Origin: Fervidicola ferrireducens
GTDB taxonomy: Bacteria > Bacillota > Thermosediminibacteria > Thermosediminibacterales > Thermosediminibacteraceae
NCBI RefSeq assembly: GCF_001562425.1
Contig: NZ_LOED01000011.1
Coordinates: 1 to 64,000, forward strand
DNA: 64,000 nucleotides
Direction: 5' to 3'
The notes under the pieces were generated by a model that ran no database searches, was not told the DNA's origin, and saw only the letters and a program-made list of their open reading frames with translations. The stretch's first letter is position 1. Every line of letters starts with the position of its first letter. A program made the translations under genes and the position numbers. This document shows positions 52,658 through 61,790 of the stretch, in pieces.

Positions 52658-53162
52658 CGGCTTGAGAGTACTTGCCTATTTCGCGATAGCTGTTTTGCTG
52701 ATGGCAGCCCAGTCCACCCTGGGGGTGCTTTTTCAAATCGGCACCATTAAACCCGATTTCGTACTGGTATTGGTGCTTTGCGTGGCGTTAATTAAGGGAG
52801 AGAATGCGGGAGCCGTATACGGCCTTACAATAGGACTTCTCGAGGATATAGTTTACGGAAATTTTCTCGGATTTAACGCACTGATAAAGTTCCTGACCGG
52901 TTATGTGGTAGGTTACGGAACGAGAGATTTATTTAAAGGTCCCGTGGCGTTGACCATGGGCTTTGTTTTCGTTGGGACGCTGCTTTACAATCTGATATTT
53001 TTGGTAGCGTGCTGGGTTTTCGTCCCCGGGTACACCACCGGCCTTTTGGTGCCGAAAGCGGTATCTTCGGCCTTTTATAACGCGCTGATAGCTCCTTTTA
53101 TGTACGCGGCTGTTATGAGGTTGGAAAAATTTCTGAATTTTTATTTTGAGACGAAATATTAA
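52650..53162 (+). CDS. mreD: Rod shape-determining protein MreD
   Basis: A 170-residue membrane protein with about five or six segments; KPDFVLVLVLCVALIKGENA and YGLTIGLLEDIVYGNFLG are typical of MreD. It belongs to the elongasome. GTG 52650 overlaps the end of mreC; TTG 52662 is an alternative. PBP2 follows by 18 bp. Confidence 0.93.
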   Translation: MNSGLRVLAYFAIAVLLMAAQSTLGVLFQIGTIKPDFVLVLVLCVALIKGENAGAVYGLTIGLLEDIVYGNFLGFNALIKFLTGYVVGYGTRDLFKGPVALTMGFVFVGTLLYNLIFLVACWVFVPGYTTGLLVPKAVSSAFYNALIAPFMYAAVMRLEKFLNFYFETKY

Positions 53163-53180
53163 ATCCAGGGGAGAATTGCC

Positions 53181-55271
53181 GTGGATGTTAAGAAAATGGA
53201 GAAAAGGTTGCACATATTCACGTGGGTTGCGGTGGGAGTTTTCCTTTTTCTAAGCATAGGCCTGTTCATGCTCCAGATAGTCCACGGTGTTGAGTACGAA
53301 AAACTCGCTCAGGAAAATAGAATCAGGATAGTGCCTGTCACGGCGCCGAGAGGAGTTTTTAAAGACAGAAACGGGAATGAACTGGTTAACAGCAAACCGA
53401 GCTATACTGTTTCTTACATGAACGTAAATTCAACCCCTGAAGAACAGGAAAGGGTATTCAAAGTATTGAGTGAGATTTTAAACATCCCCGAAATCACCCA
53501 TGTGGTAAAAGAAAAGTACACTGTGGGTGAAAATGGAGAAATAGTTTTGGAAAAGCTCCCGCTGCATGACGTAAACGGCGACGGAAAGGTGGATGCGGGC
53601 GACATTGAAGTGATTGACGAAAGAACACAGAAAGGCGTCGGCATAAAGAGCATCGAGGTCTCCACCGGCAAGGTAATTCTCGATGCCCCTAAAGATGCGA
53701 CGGTGCTCGTTTCATACTCTTATCACACCCTGAAGAATAAAATAAGGGACCTGGGATATAAAAAGTACATGCCGGTCAGGCTGAAGACCAACGTAGACAT
53801 GGAGACGGTGGCCAAAATCGAGGAAAGACGGCTTCCTGGCGTTTATATCGAAGTGGAACCTATAAGGAATTACATCTACGGAAGTCTGGCAGCCCACGTC
53901 TTCGGTTACGTGGGAGAAATAAATCAGGAAGAGCTGAAAGCCCTCAGGGATAAGGGGTACCGGCCCGGGGATCTGGTGGGCAAGATGGGGCTGGAAAAGG
54001 TATTGGAGCCGTATTTAAAAGGCGAGGATGGGGGCCGGCAGGTGGAGGTAACGGCGACGGGAAAACCCATACGCACCCTCGGAGAAAAACCGGCGACTCC
54101 GGGGGCCACGGTTAATCTCACCATCGACCTGAAACTGCAGCAAGTGGCGGAAAAGGCTCTGGAGGAACAGCTTAAAAAGCTTCAGACGAACAAAAGAAAT
54201 CCACTGCCCAACGCCAAAAGAGGGGCCGTTGTGGTATTGAATGTCAAAACGGGAGAAGTGCTGGCCATGGCCAGCTACCCCAGCTTTGACCCCAACATGT
54301 TTGCTAGGGGGATAACCCAGAAGGAGTGGGAAAGCCTGGCCAACAACCCCTTGAGGCCCATGTTAAATATAGCTATATCGGAAGTATACCCGCCCGGTTC
54401 GGTTTTTAAAATGGTCACGGCCACAGCAGCGTTGGAGGAAAAGGTGACCGATGAAAATGAGAAGATTCGCGACCGGGGAGTATACTGGACGATAGCGCCG
54501 AAAAAAGACTGGAAACCCGGAGGGCACGGCATCGTCGACATGGTAAAGGCCATTGCCGAATCCTGCAACATTTATTTTTACGAAATGGGAAGGAGGCTCG
54601 GCATCGATACCATAGAAAAATACGCGAGAATGTACGGCTTGGGGAAACCGACCGGCATAGAACTTCCCGGTGAAAAAGCGGGAAACGTGGCAAGCAGGGA
54701 ATACAAGCAAAAGGTCTTCAATAGAGCCGAGGACAAGATATGGTATCCTGCCGAAACCCTGGATGCGGCGATAGGTCAGGGTTACCACCAGTACACGCCC
54801 CTTCAAATAGCGACTTATATTTCTGCCATTGCCAATGAGGGTTACTGGATGAAGCCATACCTTGTGAAAAGCATTGTGGACTCAAAAGGAAATGTGATTT
54901 ATGAGAGGAAACCCGAGGTTGCGGGTAAAGTTCAGGTGTCGAAGAAGACTTTTGAAATCATAAAAAGGGGTATGAGGGGGGTCGTGCTGCCGGGAGGGAC
55001 GGCTTACTCGGTTTTTGCTGATTTCCCCGTTGCTATCGGAGCGAAAACTGGAACAGCCCAGTGGGATGTAAAAAAGACGCCTCACGGCTGGTTTGTGGCT
55101 TTCGCACCTTTTGAGGACCCCGAGGTGGCTGTTGTGGTATTCATAGAGCAGGCCGGGTCTGGGGGAACCACGGGGGGTCCCGTGGCTAAGGCCGTATTGA
55201 GTGCCTATTTTAATCTGGATTTGGAAGATGACGGTGAAAAAGAGACGGCACATCAGGAAGTTGGGGAATGA
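53181..55271 (+). CDS. mrdA: Penicillin-binding protein 2 (elongation transpeptidase) with a dockerin/EF-hand-like insert
   Basis: A 696-residue class B PBP. Membrane segment about 12-35; dimerisation domain; transpeptidase with YPPGSVFKM (SxxK nucleophile), SCN (SxN) and KTGTAQ. It crosslinks peptidoglycan in elongation with RodA. Residues 130-141 read DVNGDGKVDAGD, a calcium-binding loop pattern (DxNxDGxxDxxD) as in EF-hands and dockerins, inside a region (110-185) not usual in PBP2. GTG 53181 start. A terminator follows. Confidence 0.94.
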   Translation: MDVKKMEKRLHIFTWVAVGVFLFLSIGLFMLQIVHGVEYEKLAQENRIRIVPVTAPRGVFKDRNGNELVNSKPSYTVSYMNVNSTPEEQERVFKVLSEILNIPEITHVVKEKYTVGENGEIVLEKLPLHDVNGDGKVDAGDIEVIDERTQKGVGIKSIEVSTGKVILDAPKDATVLVSYSYHTLKNKIRDLGYKKYMPVRLKTNVDMETVAKIEERRLPGVYIEVEPIRNYIYGSLAAHVFGYVGEINQEELKALRDKGYRPGDLVGKMGLEKVLEPYLKGEDGGRQVEVTATGKPIRTLGEKPATPGATVNLTIDLKLQQVAEKALEEQLKKLQTNKRNPLPNAKRGAVVVLNVKTGEVLAMASYPSFDPNMFARGITQKEWESLANNPLRPMLNIAISEVYPPGSVFKMVTATAALEEKVTDENEKIRDRGVYWTIAPKKDWKPGGHGIVDMVKAIAESCNIYFYEMGRRLGIDTIEKYARMYGLGKPTGIELPGEKAGNVASREYKQKVFNRAEDKIWYPAETLDAAIGQGYHQYTPLQIATYISAIANEGYWMKPYLVKSIVDSKGNVIYERKPEVAGKVQVSKKTFEIIKRGMRGVVLPGGTAYSVFADFPVAIGAKTGTAQWDVKKTPHGWFVAFAPFEDPEVAVVVFIEQAGSGGTTGGPVAKAVLSAYFNLDLEDDGEKETAHQEVGE

Positions 55272-55297
55272 ACCAGAATCTGTAAGATTCTGGTTTT
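55271..55297 (+). terminator. Rho-independent terminator after PBP2
   Basis: AACCAGAATC pairs with GATTCTGGTT around TGTAA, followed by seven T. It overlaps the PBP2 stop and ends the mre operon. Confidence 0.9.
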
Positions 55298-55371
55298 TTT
55301 GTTTTAACAAGCAGGAATTGGCTTTTTTTTGAAGAATATTGATAAAAGACGAAGCTGCGGAGGGAACTTCG

Positions 55372-55980
55372 ATGAGTCAAAAGATGGTGGTAATAAAAGG
55401 TACAAGAGATGGAATTTCAATAATATTGCGCCGCCGTTCGGATTTTGAAACCATAAGGAATACCATCCTTGAAAAACTCCAAAAGGGAGGCGACTTTTTC
55501 AAAGGTGGCGAGGCGCGCCTGTTAGTCAAAGAAGGGCACATAAGCCAGGAAGAGATGGAACAGCTGGAAACGATGTTGAAGGAATACGGCTTAAATCTTA
55601 AGAAAGACCATCCGCTTTATACCATTCCTTTTCCGACTCCCCCGCTGCCAGAAACCCTAATTTTGAAAAAAACCCTGCGCTCGGGACAGAGGATTTCGTA
55701 TGGCGGCAATGTGGTCGTAATAGGCGACGTAAATCCGGGAAGCGAAGTAATAGCAAAAGGGGATATCCTGGTTTTCGGGGCGCTGCGGGGTATGGCCCAT
55801 GCAGGAGCGGAAGGAGATGCAAACTCGATAGTAGCGGCGTACAGGTTGCAGCCTACTCAGCTCAGGATAGCCGGCGTGATTGCAAGGCCACCGGAGGGGA
55901 AAAGTGCCGTTCCCCAGGTGCCGGAAGTGGCCCGTTTGAAAGACGGTGTCATAGTTATCGAACCCTATTATTTACATTAA
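55372..55980 (+). CDS. minC: Septum site-determining protein MinC
   Basis: A 202-residue FtsZ inhibitor. An N-terminal MinC_N region (IKGTRDGISIILRRRSDF) precedes the beta-helix (KKTLRSGQRISYGGNVVVIG, ANSIVAAYRLQPTQLRIAG) that binds MinD. ATG 55372 lies seven bases after GGAGGG (55359-55364); the upstream in-frame region is not conserved. First of minCDE. Confidence 0.94.
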   Translation: MSQKMVVIKGTRDGISIILRRRSDFETIRNTILEKLQKGGDFFKGGEARLLVKEGHISQEEMEQLETMLKEYGLNLKKDHPLYTIPFPTPPLPETLILKKTLRSGQRISYGGNVVVIGDVNPGSEVIAKGDILVFGALRGMAHAGAEGDANSIVAAYRLQPTQLRIAGVIARPPEGKSAVPQVPEVARLKDGVIVIEPYYLH

Positions 55981-56011
55981 AGACGGTTTATGATTGACAG
56001 GAGGGGAAGCA

Positions 56012-56818
56012 ATGGGTCAGGTAATTGTAATTACTTCTGGGAAAGGAGGCGTGGGGAAAACCACCACGACTGCCAACATAGGGACGGGTCTTGCTCTTTT
56101 AAAGCACAGGAAGGTAGTGATGATCGATGCTGACATTGGACTTAGGAATCTGGATGTGGTTATGGGATTGGAAAACCGCATCGTGTACGATCTCGTCGAT
56201 GTGGTACAAGGTGTGTGCAGGCTAAAACAGGCTCTCATAAGAGACAAGCGCTTTGAAAACCTCTACCTTTTGCCTGCTGCCCAGACGAAGGACAAAACGG
56301 CGGTTTCGCCGGAGCAGATGAAAAATTTGTGCGACCAACTGAAGGAAGAATTCGATTATGTGCTGGTGGATTGTCCTGCAGGTATTGAGCAAGGTTTTAA
56401 AAATGCAATAGCCGGGGCGGAGAAAGCCATTATAGTTACGACGCCGGAAGTCTCTGCCGTTCGCGACGCCGACAGAGTCATAGGACTTCTTGAGGCTGCA
56501 GGCTTTGAAGAACCTCAGCTGATAATTAACCGCATAAGGCCCGATATGGTAAAACGCGGCGACATGATGGATATTGACGACATCATAGATATACTCGCTA
56601 TCGACCTTTTGGGAGTCATTCCCGAAGACGAGAGGATCGTGATTTCCACCAACCGGGGTGAGCCCGCAGTGGCAGACGAAAGTTCGAAAGCTGGGCAAGC
56701 CTACAGGAATGTAACCCGCCGGTTGGAAGGGGAAAACGTACCCCTAATGTCCCTGGATGTGGAGCCTACTTTAATGGAAAGGATTAAAATGCTTTTCGGC
56801 CTTAGGGCGAGAAAATAA
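56012..56818 (+). CDS. minD: Septum site-determining ATPase MinD
   Basis: A 268-residue deviant Walker ATPase: TSGKGGVGKTTTTANIGTGL is the P-loop with the signature lysine, VDCPAGIEQGFKNAI the Walker B/switch II. The C-terminal amphipathic helix (LMERIKMLFGLRARK) binds membrane. It positions MinC away from midcell. ATG 56012 follows AGGAGGGG; the earlier TTG 55994 is disfavoured. Confidence 0.97.
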   Translation: MGQVIVITSGKGGVGKTTTTANIGTGLALLKHRKVVMIDADIGLRNLDVVMGLENRIVYDLVDVVQGVCRLKQALIRDKRFENLYLLPAAQTKDKTAVSPEQMKNLCDQLKEEFDYVLVDCPAGIEQGFKNAIAGAEKAIIVTTPEVSAVRDADRVIGLLEAAGFEEPQLIINRIRPDMVKRGDMMDIDDIIDILAIDLLGVIPEDERIVISTNRGEPAVADESSKAGQAYRNVTRRLEGENVPLMSLDVEPTLMERIKMLFGLRARK

Positions 56819-56832
56819 AGGGGGCATGAGCG

Positions 56833-57114
56833 ATGGATTTTCTGAGACTTTTTGGTCGGGATGATGTTTCGAGTAAAGATATAGCAAAAGAAAGATTAAG
56901 ACTCATCCTGGTGCATGACAGGGCCAACGTTTCACCGCAATTCCTCGAAATGATAAAGAGCCAGATAATCAACATTATTTCGGACTACGTCGATATAGAA
57001 GAAGAAGGGCTGGAAATAAAGCTGACGAGAATGAAAAAGGACGAAGATGCGACCGTGCCCGCTTTGGTTGCCAACATACCCATAAAGAGGATAAAGCACG
57101 TTGCCCGCGCTTAA
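56833..57114 (+). CDS. minE: Cell division topological specificity factor MinE
   Basis: A 93-residue MinE: the N-terminal anti-MinCD helix region (DIAKERLRLILVHDRANVSP) and the topological domain (ISDYVDIEEEGLEIKLTRM). It releases MinD from the membrane, producing oscillation. ATG 56833 with GGGGGCATGAG upstream. Presence of MinE rather than only DivIVA is typical of clostridia. Confidence 0.95.
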   Translation: MDFLRLFGRDDVSSKDIAKERLRLILVHDRANVSPQFLEMIKSQIINIISDYVDIEEEGLEIKLTRMKKDEDATVPALVANIPIKRIKHVARA

Positions 57115-57137
57115 AAAAGGAGGAAATCTTTTCGTAA

Positions 57138-58901
57138 ATGAGTGGAGAAGTTTTTGCCCTCGATATAGGGACGAGGACCATAGTCGGGCTCGTTCTGTGC
57201 AAAAGCGGGAGAGAATTTTCAATAAAGGACTACGAAGTTTTGGAGCACGAAACGAGAGCGATGTACGACGGACAGGTGCATGACGTGGAACTTGTGGCCG
57301 ATGGCGTTCGGCGGTTAAAAGAATCGCTAGAGAGCAGGTTGGGTTACGAATTGAAAAAGGCGGCGGTGGCTGCAGCCGGGAGGACCCTGGCTACGATAGA
57401 AACCAGGGCTGAAAAAAGGCTCTCTCCTTATAGGGAAGTAGACGGAGACGATATAAGAAGCCTGACGGTTGAGGCTTTGGAAAAGGCTATTGAAGCGGTT
57501 TCGGGGAAAAGCGCTAAAGAAGGATTCCTTGAGTATCATTGCGTGGGATACAGCGTGGTCAGATGGTACTTAGAAGGTGAACCGATAGAAAATCTCGTGG
57601 GTCAGAAAGGGAGGAGCGCCGCCGTAGACATCGTGGCAACCTTCCTTCCGCGTTCGGTGGTCGAAGGCCTCATTTCCGTTTTGAAAAGGTGCGGCTTGGA
57701 ATTGGAAAGCATAACTTTGGAGCCCATTGCTGCAAGCAGCATCGCGGTCCCTCCCAGCATGAGGAAGCTCAATATCGCCCTGGTTGATATAGGTGCGGGT
57801 ACCTCGGACATAGCCATTTCGAAGGACGGGAGCATCTTTGCCTACGGGATGGTTCCTACGGCTGGAGATGAGATAACGGAAAAAATATGCGAAGCATTTC
57901 TTTTGGACTTTCAGGAAGGGGAAAGGGTAAAAAGGCAGCTTTTAAACAGTACCTTCGTAGAATTCACGGATGTGTTGGGGATTGAAAGGCGCGTGGAAAC
58001 GAGGCAAGTAATGGAAGCGATAAAAGATGCGGTGTGGGACCTCTCGGCCCAAATAGCGGGGAAGATTTTAGAGCTCAACGGAAAACCCCCGGCGGCGGTA
58101 ATCTGCATAGGAGGAGGGAGTTTGCTGCCGGGGCTTCAGGAAGCTATCGCGGCAAACCTGGAGATTCCAAAAGAAAGGGTAGGGGTGAAGAACCTAAAGT
58201 CCATAAACTTTATCAAAGGTGGTGGGGCCGACTTATCGGGACCTTTTGCCATAACGCCTGTGGGGATAGGGGTCAATGCGATAGAAGGGACGACCCTTTC
58301 CTTCCTCAGGGTTTGGGTAAACGGCGAAATGGTTCACGTGCTGGGTAAGGACGAACCCACCGTTTTTCAGGTTTTAATGCAGGCCGGATATCCTTCCTCT
58401 CGAATTTTGGGCCTCCCCGGTCCTGCTCTGACTTTCGAACTCAACGGAAAATTAAAGGTGGTGCCGGGAAAACTCGGGGTGCCCGCTGCAATTAGGGTGG
58501 ACGGGCGTGCAGCGGGCCTCGATGATCGAGTAAAAGACGGTGCGAGAATAGAAATCGAAGAAGCAAAGCCCGGGGCACCCGGCAGGGCGCGGATAAAGGA
58601 TTTTATAAAAGATGAAGACAGGATTTTTATATTCGTCAACGGCAGAAAAATTCCGGTAGAACCGCGCGTATTCATCAATGGCAAAAGTGCCGGTTACGAC
58701 GATGAGATACCCCCCGATTCGTCGGTGGAAATAAGAAAGCCCGACCTCATCGTGAACGATATTTTTAATATAATAGATTTCGATTTAGAGGGATTCAGGG
58801 GCTACCTGGACATAAAGGTAAACGGCATGCCGGCAACTTTGACCACTGCTCTTGAAAACGGGGATTCGGTGGAGCTCTCGTGGAAAAATATACATGGCTA
58901 A
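57138..58901 (+). CDS. FtsA-like actin-fold ATPase with C-terminal beta-grasp-like repeats
   Basis: A 587-residue protein. Residues 1-365 are an FtsA/MreB-type ATPase: VFALDIGTRTIVGLV (phosphate 1), ALVDIGAGTSDIAISKDG (phosphate 2) and CIGGGSLLPGLQ. The remaining 220 residues contain three or four similar units, each with VNG...D.V.I endings (LRVWVNGEMVHVLG, LTFELNGKLKVVPG, IFIFVNGRKIPVEP, LDIKVNGMPATLT), which suggests tandem ThiS/SLBB-like small beta domains. No membrane-targeting amphipathic tail of FtsA is visible. It lies between minE and rodA. Distinct from canonical ftsA. Confidence 0.8.
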   Translation: MSGEVFALDIGTRTIVGLVLCKSGREFSIKDYEVLEHETRAMYDGQVHDVELVADGVRRLKESLESRLGYELKKAAVAAAGRTLATIETRAEKRLSPYREVDGDDIRSLTVEALEKAIEAVSGKSAKEGFLEYHCVGYSVVRWYLEGEPIENLVGQKGRSAAVDIVATFLPRSVVEGLISVLKRCGLELESITLEPIAASSIAVPPSMRKLNIALVDIGAGTSDIAISKDGSIFAYGMVPTAGDEITEKICEAFLLDFQEGERVKRQLLNSTFVEFTDVLGIERRVETRQVMEAIKDAVWDLSAQIAGKILELNGKPPAAVICIGGGSLLPGLQEAIAANLEIPKERVGVKNLKSINFIKGGGADLSGPFAITPVGIGVNAIEGTTLSFLRVWVNGEMVHVLGKDEPTVFQVLMQAGYPSSRILGLPGPALTFELNGKLKVVPGKLGVPAAIRVDGRAAGLDDRVKDGARIEIEEAKPGAPGRARIKDFIKDEDRIFIFVNGRKIPVEPRVFINGKSAGYDDEIPPDSSVEIRKPDLIVNDIFNIIDFDLEGFRGYLDIKVNGMPATLTTALENGDSVELSWKNIHG

Positions 58902-58933
58902 CCGGATGGCGGATGGCTTTCAAGGGTGGTTTA

Positions 58934-58947
58934 AGATATGGTATAAT
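58934..58947 (+). promoter_or_regulatory. Extended -10 promoter upstream of rodA
   Basis: ATATGGTATAATGG places TG one base before TATAAT (58942-58947). A -35 is weak. The rodA ATG is 31 bp downstream. Confidence 0.5.
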
Positions 58948-58977
58948 GGATAGTGGATTCTCTGGGGGAGGCTCGCT

Positions 58978-60072
58978 ATGGATCCGAGGCTTTTAAAAAA
59001 TCTGGACTACAGGATTATAATAGTAATAACGATGCTGGCAGCACTCAGCATATTGACCATCAGCAGCGCCACCCATGTGACTGCCCCCGGGGGAAGTTTC
59101 CATTATACCAAAATGCAATTCATATGGTTTCTCCTGGGACTCGTGGTGATGGCGTCTTTTATAGTGGTGGATTACCATACTATCGCAATGTTTTCCAACG
59201 CCATATATGTGGTCAATGTGGCCCTGCTCGTAATTGTGCTGTTTCTGGGAAGAACGACGATGGGCGCTCAGCGGTGGATAGACATAGGACCTTTTAGCTT
59301 TCAACCTTCCGAATTCAGCAAGCTTGCAGTTATAATTACGCTGGCGAGGTTTTTGGATAAAAAGAAGGTTGTCAGTTTAAAGGATCTAATTCAGGTATTC
59401 GTCCACGTCGGAATACCGATGCTGCTCATAGTAAAACAGCCAGACCTGGGGACATCCCTGGTGTTGATAGCGATAATGTTCGGCATGATGTTCGTAGCAG
59501 GGGTCAGCACCAAGCTTATATTGGGAACTGTGGCGGCAGGAGTGGCCGCATTCCCGGTATTGTGGCATTTTCTGCACGATTACCAGAAAATGAGGCTTTT
59601 GATTTTTATAAATCCCAATCTGGACCCTTTGGGATTCGGATACCACGTGATTCAGTCCAAAATCGCCATTGGTTCCGGCAGATTTTTGGGGAAGGGCCTT
59701 TTCAAAGGGACGCAGAACCAGCTGGATTTTATACCGGAGCAGCAGACCGACTTCATTTTTGCTGTGCTAGCGGAAGAACTGGGATTTGTCGGCGGGATGC
59801 TTCTTTTATCGCTATTTTTCGCCCTGGTATACCTTACAATACAGATAGCTTTCAAATCGCGGGACAACCTCGGAACTTATATGGCGGCCGGCGTGGCGAC
59901 GATGTGGATATTTCAGATAATGGTAAACGTGGGCATGACGATGGGACTCATGCCCGTCACGGGGATACCCCTTCCGTTCATGAGTTATGGCGGGAGTTCG
60001 TTTTTGATGAACATGATGGCTGTAGGCCTGGTACTGGGAATAGGGATGCGAAGACAGAAGATTCTTTTTTGA
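58978..60072 (+). CDS. rodA: Rod shape-determining glycosyltransferase RodA (SEDS family)
   Basis: A 364-residue polytopic SEDS protein with ten predicted segments: SATHVTAPGGSFHYTKMQ, GAQRWIDIGPFSFQPSEFSK, KQPDLGTSLVLIAIMF, PEQQTDFIFAVLAEELGF and GIPLPFMSYGGSSFLMN. It polymerises glycan strands with PBP2. Start ATG 58978 after GGGGGAGG. A terminator follows. Confidence 0.95.
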   Translation: MDPRLLKNLDYRIIIVITMLAALSILTISSATHVTAPGGSFHYTKMQFIWFLLGLVVMASFIVVDYHTIAMFSNAIYVVNVALLVIVLFLGRTTMGAQRWIDIGPFSFQPSEFSKLAVIITLARFLDKKKVVSLKDLIQVFVHVGIPMLLIVKQPDLGTSLVLIAIMFGMMFVAGVSTKLILGTVAAGVAAFPVLWHFLHDYQKMRLLIFINPNLDPLGFGYHVIQSKIAIGSGRFLGKGLFKGTQNQLDFIPEQQTDFIFAVLAEELGFVGGMLLLSLFFALVYLTIQIAFKSRDNLGTYMAAGVATMWIFQIMVNVGMTMGLMPVTGIPLPFMSYGGSSFLMNMMAVGLVLGIGMRRQKILF

Positions 60073-60073
60073 T

Positions 60074-60101
60074 GGCCGGGGAAATTTTTCCCCGGCCTTT
60101 T
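60074..60101 (+). terminator. Rho-independent terminator of rodA
   Basis: GGCCGGGGAAA (60074-60084) pairs with TTTCCCCGGCC (60087-60097), then T. Confidence 0.88.
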
Positions 60102-60175
60102 GTCTTTGTTTATGTAATAAACGAGCCTCGCCGGCCATAGATATATATCGAAGATTCATTCGGGAGGGGAAACCG

Positions 60176-60877
60176 ATGTGGTGGCGGAGAGAACCCGATC
60201 CGTATTCCCAATATTATGCGAGTTCGGATGAAAGGAGCATAAACCGCTTTGTGAACCTTCAAAAGGTGATGATTGCTCTTGCCATACTGTGCGTTATGCT
60301 TTTTCTAAAAAAAATTGATTTACCGCAGACCTCCGCAATAATTACAAGGGTTCATCGGGCGATAACTTACGAAATGGACCTTGCAAAGTTTTTGGACGGA
60401 ATAAAAAACCAGAAATTCATAAGGGATATACCCGCCTTAAAAAGTGTTTTCGAGAAGGAGACTTCTTCTTTGCCTTCGAGAGGATTCATTCCCCCTTTGA
60501 CCGGGAAGGTAACTTCGGGGTTTGGACGAAGATTTCATCCCCTCCTGAAAGTGGAACGAATGCACAACGGAATTGACATAGAGGAACTCGAGGGAACACC
60601 CGTTAAAGCCGCGGCGAGTGGGACGGTGATACAGGCGGCGGAAGATGCGGAGCTCGGCCGGCTGGTAAAAATAAGACACGAGGGCGACGTGGTGACGGTA
60701 TACGCCCATCTTAAAGACGTCTACGTAAAGACCGGCGACAGAGTATCTCAGGGGCAGATTATAGGAACGGTCGGCAAAACCGGGCTTGCCGAAAATCCTC
60801 ACCTTCACTTTGAAATATGGGAAAAAGGAATGGCACAAGATCCGGAAAAATGGCTGGAAATTTCCGAAAAGCCTTAG
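60176..60877 (+). CDS. spoIVFA: SpoIVFA-like M23 peptidase-family protein
   Basis: A 233-residue membrane-anchored protein with one segment (VMIALAILCVMLFL, about 31-45) and a C-terminal lysostaphin-type M23 domain: GKVTSGFGRRFHPLL, HNGIDIEE, GTVIQAA, VKIRHEGDVVTVYAHL and HLHFEIW. Its place directly before the SpoIVFB protease identifies it as SpoIVFA, which regulates that protease in the mother cell. GGGAGGGGA precedes ATG 60176. Confidence 0.85.
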   Translation: MWWRREPDPYSQYYASSDERSINRFVNLQKVMIALAILCVMLFLKKIDLPQTSAIITRVHRAITYEMDLAKFLDGIKNQKFIRDIPALKSVFEKETSSLPSRGFIPPLTGKVTSGFGRRFHPLLKVERMHNGIDIEELEGTPVKAAASGTVIQAAEDAELGRLVKIRHEGDVVTVYAHLKDVYVKTGDRVSQGQIIGTVGKTGLAENPHLHFEIWEKGMAQDPEKWLEISEKP

Positions 60878-60887
60878 GGGGAGACCT

Positions 60888-61754
60888 ATGGTTTTTTTAA
60901 TTTACGGAGTGAAGGTAAGACTTCATTTTTTATTTATCGTAATAATAGCCGCGGGTTTTGTGGGAGGGCTTTATGAAGAGGTTATAGCTGCTATGTTGGC
61001 CATCCTGGTTCATGAAATTTCTCACGTTTTGGCAGCCCGAACGCTTGGCATAGAAGTGGATGAACTGGAACTTTTGCCTTTCGGTGGGAGGATAAGTATT
61101 AAAGGGTTTTACCAATACTCCCGCGAAGGCGAGGTGATCGTTGTCCTCGCAGGGCCTGCGGGAAACTTGTTTTTGGCCGCGGTTTTCATATCTCTGGCCT
61201 ATCATGGGCTTATACCTTATGATACGGTGCATCTTTTTATAAGGTACCAGCTTACTTTAGGACTTTTCAACCTGTTGCCGGCTCTACCTCTAGATGGTGG
61301 GAAGATATTCATGTTGTGGCTGAGTCAGATGGTGAGTTTTATAAAAGCGGTACGCATGGCGGCGAGGGCGGGAAAGGTTTTGGCGTTTTTTTTATGGGCT
61401 TTATTTTTGGCTATGGCCGCCAATTCTAGTTTAAGTCCGGTGCTGGTGGTGACGGGAATTTTTCTTTTCTGGGCGGCCGGTGAGGAGGAAAAACAGGCTC
61501 CCCTTATGTTTATGAGCTATATGGCACATAAAAAGGAAAATCTAATCGAAAAAGGGCTATTGCCGGTTCAGGCCATAGTAGCTTTTGTCAAAATGCCGGT
61601 AAAGCAGGTTCTCTTTCGTTTAAACCCACAGAGTTTTTACCTCGTCTACGTTGTAGACAATAGCTGCAGGCTGAAAAAGTGCTTGACCGAAACGGAAATA
61701 TTTGACACTATTATAGAAAAAGGATTGGATATAAAGGTGGAAGACCTGTTATAA
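60888..61754 (+). CDS. spoIVFB: Intramembrane metalloprotease SpoIVFB (pro-sigmaK processing)
   Basis: A 288-residue site-2-protease with about six membrane segments and a C-terminal CBS-like region. AILVHEISHVLAAR contains the HExxH zinc motif, and LPALPLDGGKIFML contains the third ligand (LDG). It cleaves pro-sigmaK during sporulation. ATG 60888 lies after AGGGGGAG; the frame is open upstream within spoIVFA, but conserved sequence begins here. Confidence 0.92.
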   Translation: MVFLIYGVKVRLHFLFIVIIAAGFVGGLYEEVIAAMLAILVHEISHVLAARTLGIEVDELELLPFGGRISIKGFYQYSREGEVIVVLAGPAGNLFLAAVFISLAYHGLIPYDTVHLFIRYQLTLGLFNLLPALPLDGGKIFMLWLSQMVSFIKAVRMAARAGKVLAFFLWALFLAMAANSSLSPVLVVTGIFLFWAAGEEEKQAPLMFMSYMAHKKENLIEKGLLPVQAIVAFVKMPVKQVLFRLNPQSFYLVYVVDNSCRLKKCLTETEIFDTIIEKGLDIKVEDLL

Positions 61755-61790
61755 TATAAAAGGCACAAAGCGACGAGGAGGATGCAAGCC

